A stretch of 28,862 nt of DNA from Desulfurococcales archaeon (GCA_023255965.1 JAGDWE010000031.1:1-28862), one strand, 5' to 3'. Counted from the stretch's first letter, positions 1-8,431 are shown. Made by a program: numbers and translations. The notes: generated by a model not told the origin, from the letters alone.

Positions 1-706
1 GGACGACCTCCTTATCTAATACGATACCGTAGACCAACTGGGAGTCAGCTAATGAACCGCCATGCTTCTTAATTATCTGTATATTATCTAGATCTACGTA
101 CCATCTATCACCCCTTAATTCAGCGACCTGTTTAACCGCCTTAACAGCAATCCTAGCGAAGTGTTCCCTAACACCATGCACTGACTTGCTAGTCAACGCA
201 GTAGACGCGATACGTGCAAGTAATTCTTCATCGTTGATATCTACAGGCTTCGCGATAGTACTAGCATACTTGGCTGCCTCATCAAGCGCCCTCTTATATC
301 CATTAATAATTATCGATGGATGTACGTCCTTAATTAACAGCTCCTGAGCGCTCTTAAGCAGCTCACCAGCAAATATAACCGCGGTCTTAGTACCATCACC
401 CACCTCATCGTCTTGACCTTTAGCTATTTGGACCAGCATCTTAGCCGCTGGATGTTGTACATCCATCTTATCCAATATTGTGGCACCATCATTAGTTATT
501 GTAACATCACCTAAGGTGTCAACTAACATCTTATCCATACCTCTAGGACCATATGTGGTCCTTAGCATCTCAGCTATAGTTATCGCTGCCATCATATTAG
601 CTCTTAATGCATCAGCCCCTGTGGTTCTTGTGGTTCCCTCCTTTAATATCAATACGGGTATACCTGTAGGTCCAATAGCTCCCACAGCTTGACCTGTTTG
701 ACTCAT
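1..706 (-). CDS. Thermosome (group II chaperonin) subunit, N-terminal part
   Basis: Reading the minus strand from the ATG at 706 gives MSQTGQAVGAIGPTGIPVLI, then TTRTTGADALRANMMAA, TYGPRGMDKMLVD and GDVTITNDGATILDKM, and the nucleotide-binding GDGTKTAVIFAGELL. These are the equatorial-domain signatures of thermosome/CCT subunits. The protein is an ATP-driven double-ring foldase in the cytoplasm. About 235 codons are present. The rest, including the apical domain, lies beyond the left edge, so the truncation is a window effect. A TATA-like box at 741-751 lies about 40 bp upstream of the start, facing left, in the divergent spacer shared with rps17e. Alpha/beta/gamma subunit type cannot be told from this part. 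Confidence 0.95.
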   Translation of the reverse strand, partial: MSQTGQAVGAIGPTGIPVLILKEGTTRTTGADALRANMMAAITIAEMLRTTYGPRGMDKMLVDTLGDVTITNDGATILDKMDVQHPAAKMLVQIAKGQDDEVGDGTKTAVIFAGELLKSAQELLIKDVHPSIIINGYKRALDEAAKYASTIAKPVDINDEELLARIASTALTSKSVHGVREHFARIAVKAVKQVAELRGDRWYVDLDNIQIIKKHGGSLADSQLVYGIVLDKEVV

Positions 707-740
707 ACTTCAATCCCTTGAGTTCTATTTAAACTACTTC

Positions 741-751
741 TATATAAATTT
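741..751 (-). promoter_or_regulatory. TATA box for thermosome gene
   Basis: TATATAAATTT on the plus strand reads AAATTTATATA on the minus strand. It lies about 40 bp upstream of the thermosome ATG, so transcription would begin near 720-725 and leave a short leader. Placement fits archaeal TATA geometry. It is inferred from sequence only. Confidence 0.5.
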
Positions 752-794
752 TAATGAAAATTAACCCTTAGGCTTTTTAATTAAGCTATTTTAA

Positions 795-804
795 CTTTAT
801 AAAG
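795..804 (+). promoter_or_regulatory. TATA box for rps17e operon
   Basis: CTTTATAAAG lies about 36-45 bp upstream of the preferred ATG at 840. A start site near 826-830 would leave a leader of about 10 nt. It is the second, divergent promoter in the 706-840 spacer. Confidence 0.5.
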
Positions 805-839
805 CTATAGATTTTATAGTCATCAGGATGGGGTGTAGT

Positions 840-1061
840 ATGGGTAAGGTAAGAACTACTTTAGTTAAGAGGACTGCAAGAACTCTACTAGAGCAATTCC
901 CCAACGAGGTTAGTACAGATTTTAACATAAATAAGGAGCTAGTGAAGAAGTATGTATACGTTAAGTCCAAAAAGCTAAGAAATCGGATTGCTGGGTACCT
1001 AACGCGATTAGCTAGATTAAAGCTTAGGGAAAGCACTACACAAGTACAGGGAGAGTCTTGA
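840..1061 (+). CDS. rps17e: 30S ribosomal protein S17e
   Basis: The protein MGKVRTTLVKRTARTLLEQF... contains FNINKELVKKYVYVKSKKLRNRIAGYLTRLARLK, matching the short (60-75 aa) archaeal/eukaryal small-subunit protein S17e. The invariant MGKVR start and KSKKLRNRIAGYLTRL block are both present. An ATG four codons upstream (828) is possible, but the family begins at MGKV, so 840 is preferred. The stop TGA overlaps the TTG start of the next gene, so the three genes 840-1914 form a tightly overlapping operon. Confidence 0.9.
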   Translation: MGKVRTTLVKRTARTLLEQFPNEVSTDFNINKELVKKYVYVKSKKLRNRIAGYLTRLARLKLRESTTQVQGES

Positions 1062-1351
1062 AGATAAAGATAGAATTTTTAGGTGTTCTTAGGAGGGAAT
1101 TAGGTAAGGAGAGCATAGAGGTGGATTTAGGTAACGAACTAGGTGAAAGCCCATCACTTAGGGATTTTCTTAAGTACTTGGTCAGCATATATCCAAAGCT
1201 AGATATAGCTATAGGGAGGGACGGCCTTCTGACGACATCTTACATGCTCTTCATAAATGGAATAGACTACATGGTATTAGGCGGCTATAATTATAAATTA
1301 CGTGATTTAGATAAGTTAACATTCATACCAATAGCCCATGGTGGCCGATGA
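1058..1351 (+). CDS. Ubiquitin-like MoaD/SAMP-family protein ending in GGR
   Basis: This 97-aa protein has the beta-grasp pattern of MoaD/ThiS/SAMP proteins: MKIKIEFLGVLRRELGKESIEVDL at the N-terminus, SLRDFLKYLV as the helix, then MLFINGIDY and KLTFIPIAHGGR. The family acts as sulfur carrier for molybdopterin or tRNA thiolation, or as a protein modifier, through a C-terminal Gly-Gly activated by an E1-like enzyme. Here an extra Arg follows the di-glycine. The start is TTG, overlapping the rps17e stop. The stop overlaps the ATG of the next gene (ATGA). No E1/MoeB or MoaE partner is seen nearby. Whether it is a sulfur carrier or a SAMP cannot be decided from sequence. Confidence 0.75.
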   Translation: MKIKIEFLGVLRRELGKESIEVDLGNELGESPSLRDFLKYLVSIYPKLDIAIGRDGLLTTSYMLFINGIDYMVLGGYNYKLRDLDKLTFIPIAHGGR

Positions 1352-1914
1352 TAATTGATGAAACGGTTTTTGAGGAAGTCCTAGAGAAGTTATATGAGGA
1401 ATTAAAGTCGATAAAACTAATAATCTATGAGCTAGATAAGGACCTAGCTTTAAGGCTAATTAATGACATTGAGAGGTTGCAGGTGGATAAATGCATAGTT
1501 CAGGTACTCCCATCAACGGTCGTAGCATCCTACGAACAATTGCTTCTAGCATCACTCCTAACGTTTAAGTCGTTAAAGGACAATAAAGCAGTCTGCAGGA
1601 AAACATATATGGAATTCCTAGTAAGGCTATTCTCCAACAGGCATGTAGGTAAGCTAATAAAGAAGCTCCAGGAAGTTAGTGCACCTAAGTACCTATTAAT
1701 AACGTCATGCGTAGGAGAGATTGTAGCACCAACTATAGGAGAAGAACTTAAATTAACACCTATAAGCTCCCACGAATTAATACGTAGGTACAAGATGTCC
1801 ACAAACTTAAACGATCTGCTAAGAATCTACGACTTAGCTATAAGTAATGAGCTCAACCATGACTTGATACATAAATTGATACTCAGCAAGATAGCGTTAT
1901 CATACCTCCTTTAA
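1348..1914 (+). CDS. KEOPS complex subunit Cgi121-like protein
   Basis: This 188-aa protein has the Cgi121/TPRKB layout. A strand near residue 50 (IVQVLPSTVVASYEQLLLA) is followed by a long helix. The segment TYMEFLVRLFSNRHVGKLIK corresponds to the MEILVRxSGxRQIxxAI block of the family. Then comes a strand (KYLLITS) and a C-terminal region ending KLILSKIALSYL. Cgi121 binds Bud32 and delivers tRNA to the KEOPS complex for N6-threonylcarbamoylation of A37. The family assignment is from remembered family pattern; sequence conservation is modest. It overlaps the preceding gene by 4 bp, so the two are probably translationally coupled. Confidence 0.65.
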   Translation: MIIDETVFEEVLEKLYEELKSIKLIIYELDKDLALRLINDIERLQVDKCIVQVLPSTVVASYEQLLLASLLTFKSLKDNKAVCRKTYMEFLVRLFSNRHVGKLIKKLQEVSAPKYLLITSCVGEIVAPTIGEELKLTPISSHELIRRYKMSTNLNDLLRIYDLAISNELNHDLIHKLILSKIALSYLL

Positions 1915-2687
1915 TTGCTCAAACCAGTACTTCCTCCAACATCCAACAAGGGACCTGAACTTTAAAATAAGCTCTCCTTACCCATCATATATAGTAAATG
2001 CTTCAGGCTGTTGCCGATTTAGCGATAAACTTGAATGCTTTCGCTCACATACGAATGCTTGACGATGGGAAGAGAAGCTATGCAAGCGCATCTCTGTGAT
2101 CCGCCATGCGGTGATGGATGGATCCTCAGTTGAGAGCACCATGGCGTTTGGCTCTATGAGCCCCATGAGGTGTGGGCGAGGCTAGGATCCCACACCAAGG
2201 GCCAACCTCACTCATGGAATTAGAAGTAATGAAAAACAATTAGAAGCACCGTGAGAGGGGAAACGCTTCATGGATGTAGCTTCCCATGGCGTTGGACTTA
2301 ATAGCTAGGGAACTGATAATTAGGGTTGCTAAAGCGCGTGGAATTCAGCGATACGGCTCTCTGATGAGATCCATGGCTATTGAATGATTGATGTATTTAG
2401 CTTCTTTTATGCTCAACAGCGCTTTAGGCCCTGCTCCCAGGCATCCCAATGCTGATGTCATATAAAAGCTTGACCAGCATTTCGTAGCCTGCGGGCTGGT
2501 GAGCCGCAGACGAGGCGGTAGATGAATGAAACGAATCCGCGTCCATGGAAACCAGAGCATCAAAAGGGATAAAGAGGGCCAATTGACAATAGCATCCATA
2601 TCAATTCATATGAGGTCGAGGGTCCCTCCTTCGATCAGCACTAATACTAATATAATACAATTACATTATAAGGGAATGGATTCAGCA
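1915..2687. other. Non-coding GC-rich island, no convincing gene
   Basis: No ORF here has a recognisable protein pattern. Open frames on both strands (for example minus 2345-2599 and the upstream extension of the creatininase frame from 2526) look like chance. From about 2040 to 2560 the DNA is visibly more GC-rich than the neighbouring genes. It contains short inverted repeats, including a perfect 8-bp stem at 2169-2196, and a short repeated word (CCATGGCGTT near 2142 and 2284). It may be a decayed mobile element or structured RNA; nothing identifies which. Confidence 0.5.
2169..2196. repeat. Perfect 8-bp hairpin in GC-rich island
   Basis: GGTGTGGG at 2169-2176 pairs perfectly with CCCACACC at 2189-2196 across a 12-nt loop. 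Short flanking words ATGA (2165-2168) and TCAT (2212-2215) could extend it imperfectly. No T-run follows, so it is not an obvious terminator. Confidence 0.5.
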
Positions 2688-2700
2688 TTTATTTTTAAAT
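2688..2700 (+). promoter_or_regulatory. TATA box for creatininase gene
   Basis: TTTATTTTTAAAT lies 24-36 bp upstream of GTG 2724 and 36-48 bp upstream of GTG 2736. This geometry predicts a leaderless or nearly leaderless mRNA and argues against the far-upstream ATG at 2526. Confidence 0.55.
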
Positions 2701-2723
2701 ACCCGACACGAAGTATATTAAAG

Positions 2724-3590
2724 GTGTGTACACCTGTGAAAAGACCATATAATATATTAGAATGCAGTTATATAGAAGTTCAAGAATGGCTTAAGGAGAC
2801 AGACGTTATATTAATACCTATAGGAAGTTGTGAAAAGCATGGACCCCATCTGCCGTTAGGCACCGATAGCTTCATAACCCTAGCAGTTGTTGAGAAGGCC
2901 GCAGAGAAGGCCAACGTACCACATACGCCGTTACTTCCATATGGGTACTCACCACATCATATGGGTGAACCTGGCAAGGGTGTTGGGAGCGTAACGCTCA
3001 GAGGCAGAACGTTTAGATACCTAATTTACGATATAGCTTTAAGTCTTATATATCACGGATTTAATAAGTTGGTATTTGTCTCACACCACGGTTCTAACAC
3101 CAAAGTAATGGATGATGCATTAAGAGATATCCGGTATAGGACTGGCGCGTTACCTGTATGGTATAAGACACCTACAGAACGTGATATAAAGTTAATCAAA
3201 GACCTCCTCAAATCCCCACCTGAGGAGGCTCCTGGTTGGCATTCAGGCGAAGAGGAAACTTCAGTACTTATGTATTACAGGCCTGATCTTGTTAAGATGG
3301 AGCGTGCGCAGCCAAGAAGCATACATGCACCGAAATGGTTAGGTGAGAAATTCGTTAAAACTGATGGCGCACCAACTATTGAATTCATGGGTAGCGAGAA
3401 TATTTGGATACCATTAGAACATCATGAGTACAGCGATAATGCTACAATTGGTAATCCATTCATATCAAGTCCTGAGACTGGGAGGGCTATAGTTGAGAGG
3501 ATTTCAACGCATTTAGCCGAGTTTGTTAAGGAGCTTAAGAAAGTTAACGTACAGGTCCATTATAGAGACTTTAAAGAGAGGGCTTTCTGA
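2724..3590 (+). CDS. Creatininase-family amidohydrolase
   Basis: The protein has the metal-binding signature of the creatininase/MftE/FAPy-deformylase family: SCEKHGPHLPLGTD (Glu and His ligands near residues 37-48), VSHHGSNTKV in place of the common NGHGGN, and WHSGEEETSVLM (HAGExETS motif). The family hydrolyses C-N bonds of small cyclic or N-formyl compounds in the cytoplasm. The frame is open from 2526, but family members start about 30-35 residues before the first motif and a TATA box sits at 2688-2700. GTG 2724 or GTG 2736 is therefore the likely start, giving about 285 aa. Substrate is unknown. The gene opens a cluster with UPF0261, MDR, MR/MLE and TRAP genes. Its first 12 codons are echoed at 10353-10390. 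Confidence 0.85.
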   Translation: MCTPVKRPYNILECSYIEVQEWLKETDVILIPIGSCEKHGPHLPLGTDSFITLAVVEKAAEKANVPHTPLLPYGYSPHHMGEPGKGVGSVTLRGRTFRYLIYDIALSLIYHGFNKLVFVSHHGSNTKVMDDALRDIRYRTGALPVWYKTPTERDIKLIKDLLKSPPEEAPGWHSGEEETSVLMYYRPDLVKMERAQPRSIHAPKWLGEKFVKTDGAPTIEFMGSENIWIPLEHHEYSDNATIGNPFISSPETGRAIVERISTHLAEFVKELKKVNVQVHYRDFKERAF

Positions 3591-3603
3591 TAAGGTTTTT
3601 CTC

Positions 3604-4842
3604 ATGGGTAAGTTAGTAGCTATACTAGCTACTTTAGATACTAAAGGTTCTGAAGCCCTATTCATAAAAGAATTACTTACCTCAGCAGGTTTAGATGCTA
3701 TTATCTTAGACTTAGGTATATATGATGAGCCGTTAACTAAGCCTGATATATCGAGGGAGGAGATCTTAATGGAACTCTCTATAGATCCTAAAGAATTCTT
3801 AAGTAGAGTACGTGAGGGGAGGTTAAGACGTGACGAAGCTATAAGACTTATGGGTTTAGGAGCTGGTAAAATGCTTACTAAGATGATTAGTGAGCTTGGT
3901 GGCGTTATTGGTATAGGGGGTAATCAAGGAACCGCAGCTTCATCTATAGCTATGAAAATGTTACCTATAGGTATTCCTAAAATTATAGTATCTACAGTAG
4001 CTTCAGGTAATATAAGACCTTACGTGGAGTACAAGGATATAATGATGATGTTCTCAGTAGCTGATCTTGAGTTCGGACCTAATACCATATCTAAATTAGT
4101 ATTAACTAATGCTGTTAACGCTATGATAGGCATGGTAACTAACCCGAGACGTGTAGATATTGATGAGATGGTTAAGAGGGTTGCTATAACTACTTTAGGA
4201 TCTACAGGTAGGCTTACTAGGCAGTGCGTCTTAGCCCTCAAGAAACTAAATTTAGAACCTATAGTCTTCCACGCATCAGGTGCCGGTGGTTCAGCTATGG
4301 AGGAACTAATAGAAGCTGGTTTCTTCATAGCAATTCTCGACTTAAACCTACACGAGTTGGTCGGTGAAGTAATACCTGACGACATATATAGGCCTATGAA
4401 GCCTAGATTAGTTAATTCTTTAAAATTAGGTATACCAACGATAATAGCTCCTGGTAGTATTAACTATCTAGTTTTTGGACCTCCGGATACTATACAACCT
4501 AAATACTCAAATAGGAAGATACATTATCATAATCCATATAATACAAATGTTAGACTTTCAAGAGAGGAGTTATTAAGTGTTGCTGAACACTTATGCAATA
4601 AGTTTATTAATATGTCTGATAAAACGAAGGTTAAATTAGTACTCCCGTTGGGTGGTTTCTCGGCACTTGATATTCCTGGGGGTCCTCTTTTCCAACCTGA
4701 AGATGATATGATGTTTATTAATTATGTAAGAAGATCTTTAAGTAACTTAGTAGATATAATAGTTGTTGAATCCGATATAAATAGTGTTGAAGTTTTTAAT
4801 GAAGTTATGAAGTCCTTTAGGGATGTCTCTAAGATATTCTAA
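3604..4842 (+). CDS. Tm-1-like ATP-binding domain protein (UPF0261)
   Basis: The N-terminus MGKLVAILATLDTKGSEALF and later GVIGIGGNQGTAASSIAMK, VSTVASGNIRPYVEYKDIMM and FHASGAGGSAMEELIEAG are the hallmark blocks of UPF0261. This family is related to the ATP-binding half of the tomato Tm-1 resistance protein. Full length here is 412 aa, as usual for stand-alone members. The start at 3604 is chosen because ATLDTKG should lie near the N-terminus; an ORF extension to 3523 would overlap the creatininase gene. The reaction is not known. The TIM-barrel partner often found with this family is not seen nearby. It follows the creatininase gene by 13 bp, so they are probably co-transcribed. Confidence 0.85.
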   Translation: MGKLVAILATLDTKGSEALFIKELLTSAGLDAIILDLGIYDEPLTKPDISREEILMELSIDPKEFLSRVREGRLRRDEAIRLMGLGAGKMLTKMISELGGVIGIGGNQGTAASSIAMKMLPIGIPKIIVSTVASGNIRPYVEYKDIMMMFSVADLEFGPNTISKLVLTNAVNAMIGMVTNPRRVDIDEMVKRVAITTLGSTGRLTRQCVLALKKLNLEPIVFHASGAGGSAMEELIEAGFFIAILDLNLHELVGEVIPDDIYRPMKPRLVNSLKLGIPTIIAPGSINYLVFGPPDTIQPKYSNRKIHYHNPYNTNVRLSREELLSVAEHLCNKFINMSDKTKVKLVLPLGGFSALDIPGGPLFQPEDDMMFINYVRRSLSNLVDIIVVESDINSVEVFNEVMKSFRDVSKIF

Positions 4843-4913
4843 TTTTTAATTCTGTTCTACAAAACTTAAACCTAGTAATTACCTCGAAGTTTCAATGTAG
4901 TGCTAAGTACATA

Positions 4914-4925
4914 AGTATATAAATT
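4914..4925 (+). promoter_or_regulatory. TATA box for MDR dehydrogenase operon
   Basis: AGTATATAAATT lies 31-42 bp upstream of ATG 4956 in a 113-bp spacer. A start near 4945 leaves a leader of about 10 nt, so the dehydrogenase and MR/MLE genes may form their own transcript. Confidence 0.55.
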
Positions 4926-4955
4926 CTAACACATTTAAGAATCCGGGTATCTCTA

Positions 4956-6008
4956 ATGAATGGTAAGATGAAAGCTTTAGTTATTTACAAACCTAACGAC
5001 TTAAGAGTTGAAGAGGTAGATATACCAAAGATTAGAGATGATGAAGTACTTGTTAAGGTTGAAGCTGTAGGTATATGCGGATCTGATATAGAAATTAAGA
5101 ATGGTACGTATCCTGATTACATAGCGTATCCTATCATACCAGGTCATGAAACTGCAGGCACTATTATTGAGATAGGCAAGAATGTGCTTGGATTTAAGAT
5201 AGGCGATAGAGTAGCTATAGAGCCTCATGCAGGTTGCGGTCAGTGCAGGAACTGTAAAATCGGCTATTACTCATATTGTGTAAATTATGGAAAACCAGGA
5301 CATAGAGCTTTGGGCTTTACAGTGAATGGTGGGTTTGCTGAGTATGTAGCCGCGCCTGCTAGAAACTTGCACAAATTGCCGGGCAATTTAAGTTTTGAGG
5401 AGGGTGCTATGGCTGTATCGGCAGGTACCTCAATGTTCGGTTTAATGGAGATAGGTATTGAAGCCGGCGAGTTTGTCGTGGTTGTAGGGCCAGGCCCTAT
5501 AGGTCTAACAGCATTAGCTCTAGCTAAGGCTTTAGGCGCAGGTACTACCGTGATGGTCGGTACTAGGTGGTCTAGACTTAACATAGCTAAGGAACTAGGT
5601 GCTGATGTATTAGTTAATATTAGAGAAGGCCAAGATCCTATTAGAGTGGTTTTAGAGTTAACTGAGGGGTTAGGCGCTGATTTAGTGATAAATACCACCC
5701 CATCACCGGAGTCCGTAGATCAGAGTGTTAAGATGTTACGGAGAGGTGGTAGATTATTAATGCTCGGTATAACTTGGGAACCAACACCTTTAGTACTTGG
5801 AGAGATAGTCATTAAAGGTATAACTATTAAAGGTACTAGAGGTGAGGCTCGTAACGCGTTAGAACGTGTAATTAGCTTAGCATCAAGTGGTAAAGTAGAT
5901 CTAAAAAGGATAATCACACATACATTTCCACTAAATGATGTTATACATGCGTTTAGGGTGTTTGAGGAGCGAATAGGTGATCCTATTAAAGTTATTGTAA
6001 AGCCCTAA
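4956..6008 (+). CDS. Zinc-dependent medium-chain (MDR) alcohol/polyol dehydrogenase
   Basis: This is a 350-aa MDR protein. Catalytic zinc ligands are Cys41 (GICGSD), His64 and Glu65 (PGHE). The structural zinc set is C94, C97, C100 and C108. The Rossmann nucleotide loop is GPGPIG at 178-183. The family oxidises secondary alcohols or sugars with NAD(P). After the second Rossmann strand the sequence is VGTRWSR rather than an Asp, which suggests NADP use (inference). An alternative start is ATG 4968 (MKALVIYKP). It is followed 13 bp later by an enolase-superfamily gene, so both likely serve one pathway. The substrate cannot be read from sequence; sorbitol/threonine-dehydrogenase-type is the nearest description. 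Confidence 0.9.
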   Translation: MNGKMKALVIYKPNDLRVEEVDIPKIRDDEVLVKVEAVGICGSDIEIKNGTYPDYIAYPIIPGHETAGTIIEIGKNVLGFKIGDRVAIEPHAGCGQCRNCKIGYYSYCVNYGKPGHRALGFTVNGGFAEYVAAPARNLHKLPGNLSFEEGAMAVSAGTSMFGLMEIGIEAGEFVVVVGPGPIGLTALALAKALGAGTTVMVGTRWSRLNIAKELGADVLVNIREGQDPIRVVLELTEGLGADLVINTTPSPESVDQSVKMLRRGGRLLMLGITWEPTPLVLGEIVIKGITIKGTRGEARNALERVISLASSGKVDLKRIITHTFPLNDVIHAFRVFEERIGDPIKVIVKP

Positions 6009-6021
6009 CATTGGTGGTTAA

Positions 6022-7104
6022 ATGAAGATTACTGATGTTGAGTTAATACCGCTTAGGATTAAGTTAAAGCTCCCATATAAAAGCGCTAAGAAAGGTGATA
6101 TTGTAGGCCAGCAGTACTTAGAAACTTTAGTTGTTAGGCTTCGTACCGATAATGGATTAGTAGGTTACGGTGAGATGGCATCAACACCTAAGATGTTTGA
6201 GACCATTGAGACTTTAGCGAATTTGATTGGTACTAGAATTAAGGACTTAGTAGTTGGTGAGGACGTATTTAATGTAGTGAGTATACTCAATAGCATATAT
6301 AGGAAGTTTAAAGTCCCAGACGCAGTAATTGCCAGCATCGATATAGCCCTACACGATCTCATAGGTAAATACCTCGGCGTACCGCTCTATAAATTACTTG
6401 GTGGTAGGATTAACGGTAAGGTTGCTAAACCATCATCACTAATACCGTTGCTCCCACCCCACGAGGCTGCCTTAGTTGCTGAAAATTATATGAAGAACGG
6501 CGTAACGGTTCTTAAGATGAAAGCGGGTGACGACCCCGTATTAGATGTTGAGAGGGTTAAGCATATTAGAGAGTTAGTAGGTGATAAGATAACACTTATC
6601 TTGGACTTTGGTGAGAGTTTGGGTAGTGCTAAAAGAGCTTTAAAGATCATTAAGATTTTGGAGAGATATGGCGTTGACTTCATAGAGCAACCAGTACTAG
6701 CTCATGATATAGATGGATTGAAGGAAGTTAGCAAGAATACTGATATAGTTATCGTTGCAGATGAGAGTGTAAAGTCCGAATACATATTGAGGATAGTTTA
6801 TAAGAAAGCTGCAGATATGATAGCATTAAAACCATTAAACCATGGCATAATAACTACCATGAAATATGCGTACATAGCTAGCGAGGGAGGTTTGGAATGC
6901 AGTATAGGTACTTACATCGCTCAAACAGGTATCTTAGACTCAGTAGGACTTCATCTATATTTCTCAATACCTAACATATCCGTTAGTGAAATAGGAAGGT
7001 CGGTATTACTACTTGAGAATAATCCGGTAGTGGGGATAAAGATGGACGATGGAGTTTTGAATGTGTTTGAGGAGCCCGGACTAGGCGTTAAGCTCTATAT
7101 ATAA
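6022..7104 (+). CDS. Mandelate racemase/muconate lactonizing (enolase superfamily) enzyme
   Basis: This 360-aa protein has the capping domain (MKITDVELIPLRIKLKLPY...) and a TIM barrel. It carries the KxK base motif (KMK at 165-167), metal ligands Asp195 (LDFGES), Glu222 (IEQP) and Asp247 (ADES), and Lys270 (ALKP) on the opposite face. This arrangement fits the muconate lactonizing / dipeptide epimerase subgroup, which abstracts a proton alpha to a carboxylate with Mg2+. The second barrel motif is DFGES, not the usual DxNxG, so specificity is open. GGTGGT at 6013-6018 precedes ATG 6022. It is the last enzyme gene before the transporter genes. Confidence 0.9.
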   Translation: MKITDVELIPLRIKLKLPYKSAKKGDIVGQQYLETLVVRLRTDNGLVGYGEMASTPKMFETIETLANLIGTRIKDLVVGEDVFNVVSILNSIYRKFKVPDAVIASIDIALHDLIGKYLGVPLYKLLGGRINGKVAKPSSLIPLLPPHEAALVAENYMKNGVTVLKMKAGDDPVLDVERVKHIRELVGDKITLILDFGESLGSAKRALKIIKILERYGVDFIEQPVLAHDIDGLKEVSKNTDIVIVADESVKSEYILRIVYKKAADMIALKPLNHGIITTMKYAYIASEGGLECSIGTYIAQTGILDSVGLHLYFSIPNISVSEIGRSVLLLENNPVVGIKMDDGVLNVFEEPGLGVKLYI

Positions 7105-7401
7105 AGATCGAGATTAGAGATGTTCGCTACTTATAGGATAAGAAGACTTTTGAGACGTTCAATAATGTTTAATTATGAAGGGAGAAGCCCATAAAGATGT
7201 TAGCGTAGTTGTTATATAGATCCCGTAGAAGAGAATTTATGTAGATATGCATCTATGGTGACTGCTGACCTCCTCCACGCACTGAAGGGCGAGGCTTTCA
7301 GTTGTAAAAATCCTCGTAACATTACACAACGTCTCTAGGGTCCAACTCAACGCCTCAAAAATATTATTGGCTAGGTTAAACCATTAAAATGGTTAATAAT
7401 A
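7105..7401. other. Intergenic spacer between enzyme and transporter genes
   Basis: There is no convincing gene here. The part 7105-7260 holds only short open stretches interrupted by stops. The rest contains a TnpB-end-like hairpin element (7266-7307), described separately, and runs into the TATA box of the transporter gene. Confidence 0.5.
7266..7307 (-). mobile_element. IS200/IS605-TnpB right-end-like hairpin element, copy A
   Basis: On the minus strand it reads TTACAACTGAAAGCCTCGCC, then CTTCAGTGCG, then TGGAGGAGGTCA. It is the same unit, by eye, as 23747-23789, 26778-26817 and 28406-28440. A GCCTCGCCC / GGGCGGGG-type stem-loop followed by GGAGGAGGTC resembles the conserved right end / omega-RNA scaffold of archaeal IS605-TnpB elements. 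No tnpA or tnpB gene accompanies it. Confidence 0.5.
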
Positions 7402-7411
7402 GTTTATAAAA
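7402..7411 (+). promoter_or_regulatory. TATA box for TRAP transporter genes
   Basis: GTTTATAAAA lies 31-40 bp upstream of the TTG start at 7442. A GGTGATGC ribosome site sits directly before the start. Confidence 0.55.
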
Positions 7412-7441
7412 GACCTACCCAAGATTTATGATGGTGATGCT

Positions 7442-8431
7442 TTGAGTGCTGGTTTAAGTAGGTATGTGGCTGTGGGAATTATTGCTGTATTTGTTATAGC
7501 AGCACTAGCAATATATATGACTATTCAGCAACCTACTACCCCTCAAATAACTCATGTAAGATTCTTAGGTGGTCTTTCAGGTGGTGGTGGTTATCAGCTT
7601 GGTACAGCGTTAATTAAGATATGGCAAGAGAAGATTTCTGGAGTATCATTCACCTTAGAGGCTACTCAAGGATTTATAGATAATGCTAAGAAAATGTTTA
7701 GCGGTGTTGGTGAATTAGGTGTTGTCTCAGCTGATGAGGCGTTAAGAATATTAAATAATGAGCCTCCTTATAACACGTCAGGTTATAAAGTATATGGAGT
7801 ACTACCATTACTACCATTGACGTACTTCCACATAATAGTGCCTGCGGACTCACGGATTAACTCATTCTCAGACCTTAATGGTAAGAGGGTTAATATCTTA
7901 ACTAGAGGGTCATTAACTGAACTTTTAGCTACACGGATATTTAACGCTTTAGGTATCAACGTAGTACCTACATACTTAACACATACCGACGCCGCTATAG
8001 CTCTTTCTAAAGGTGAAGTAGATGCTGCAGCAACAACAACATTCGCATCTCAGTACAAAGAATTAGCACTAACCAAGAAGTTGAAAGTTGTCTCATTAAC
8101 CAGTACTGAAGCAGAGAAGCTCAAGAGCGCTTTACCATACTTAAGTATTACCGAGTACGATTTCGGGTTACAGTATGAGGGTTGTAATAAGGCTTTGGTG
8201 CCAGTTATTTGGACTTTAATAGTTGCTAGAAGTGATTTGCCGGAGGACTTAGTGTATAAGTTAGTTAAGATAGCATATGAGAACCTAGATAAATTAATCA
8301 ACATATACCCAGCAGCAAGGGAATTAACACCTGAGTTAATACTTAACTCTCCGCTACCATTACATCCAGGTGTTATTAAGTACTATAATGAGATAGGGAT
8401 TAAAGTACCTGACGCGTTAAAACCTAAGTAG
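7442..8431 (+). CDS. TAXI-family TRAP transporter solute-binding protein
   Basis: This 329-aa protein has an N-terminal membrane anchor/signal (residues 8-28, VAVGIIAVFVIAALAIYMTI). A TAXI-type periplasmic-binding fold follows: FLGGLSGGGGYQLGTALIKI near the start, then YFHIIVPADSRINSFSDLNGKRVNI (the SDLkGKrVnlG block) and GEVDAAATTT. It would capture a small organic anion outside the cell for the adjacent permease. The start is TTG 7442 with GGTGATGC just upstream. It lacks a lipobox Cys, so it is probably tethered by its uncleaved N-terminal segment. The substrate is probably what the upstream enzymes process (inference from location). Confidence 0.85.
   Translation: MSAGLSRYVAVGIIAVFVIAALAIYMTIQQPTTPQITHVRFLGGLSGGGGYQLGTALIKIWQEKISGVSFTLEATQGFIDNAKKMFSGVGELGVVSADEALRILNNEPPYNTSGYKVYGVLPLLPLTYFHIIVPADSRINSFSDLNGKRVNILTRGSLTELLATRIFNALGINVVPTYLTHTDAAIALSKGEVDAAATTTFASQYKELALTKKLKVVSLTSTEAEKLKSALPYLSITEYDFGLQYEGCNKALVPVIWTLIVARSDLPEDLVYKLVKIAYENLDKLINIYPAARELTPELILNSPLPLHPGVIKYYNEIGIKVPDALKPK

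Noticed and set aside
1980..2560. SRP (7S) RNA in the GC-rich island
   Set aside because: The conserved helix-8 GGAAG/GGAGCA-type loop is not present on either strand.
2526..2723. N-terminal extension of the creatininase ORF (66 aa)
   Set aside because: The extension has no family similarity, a TATA box lies inside it at 2688-2700, and family members start near GTG 2724/2736.
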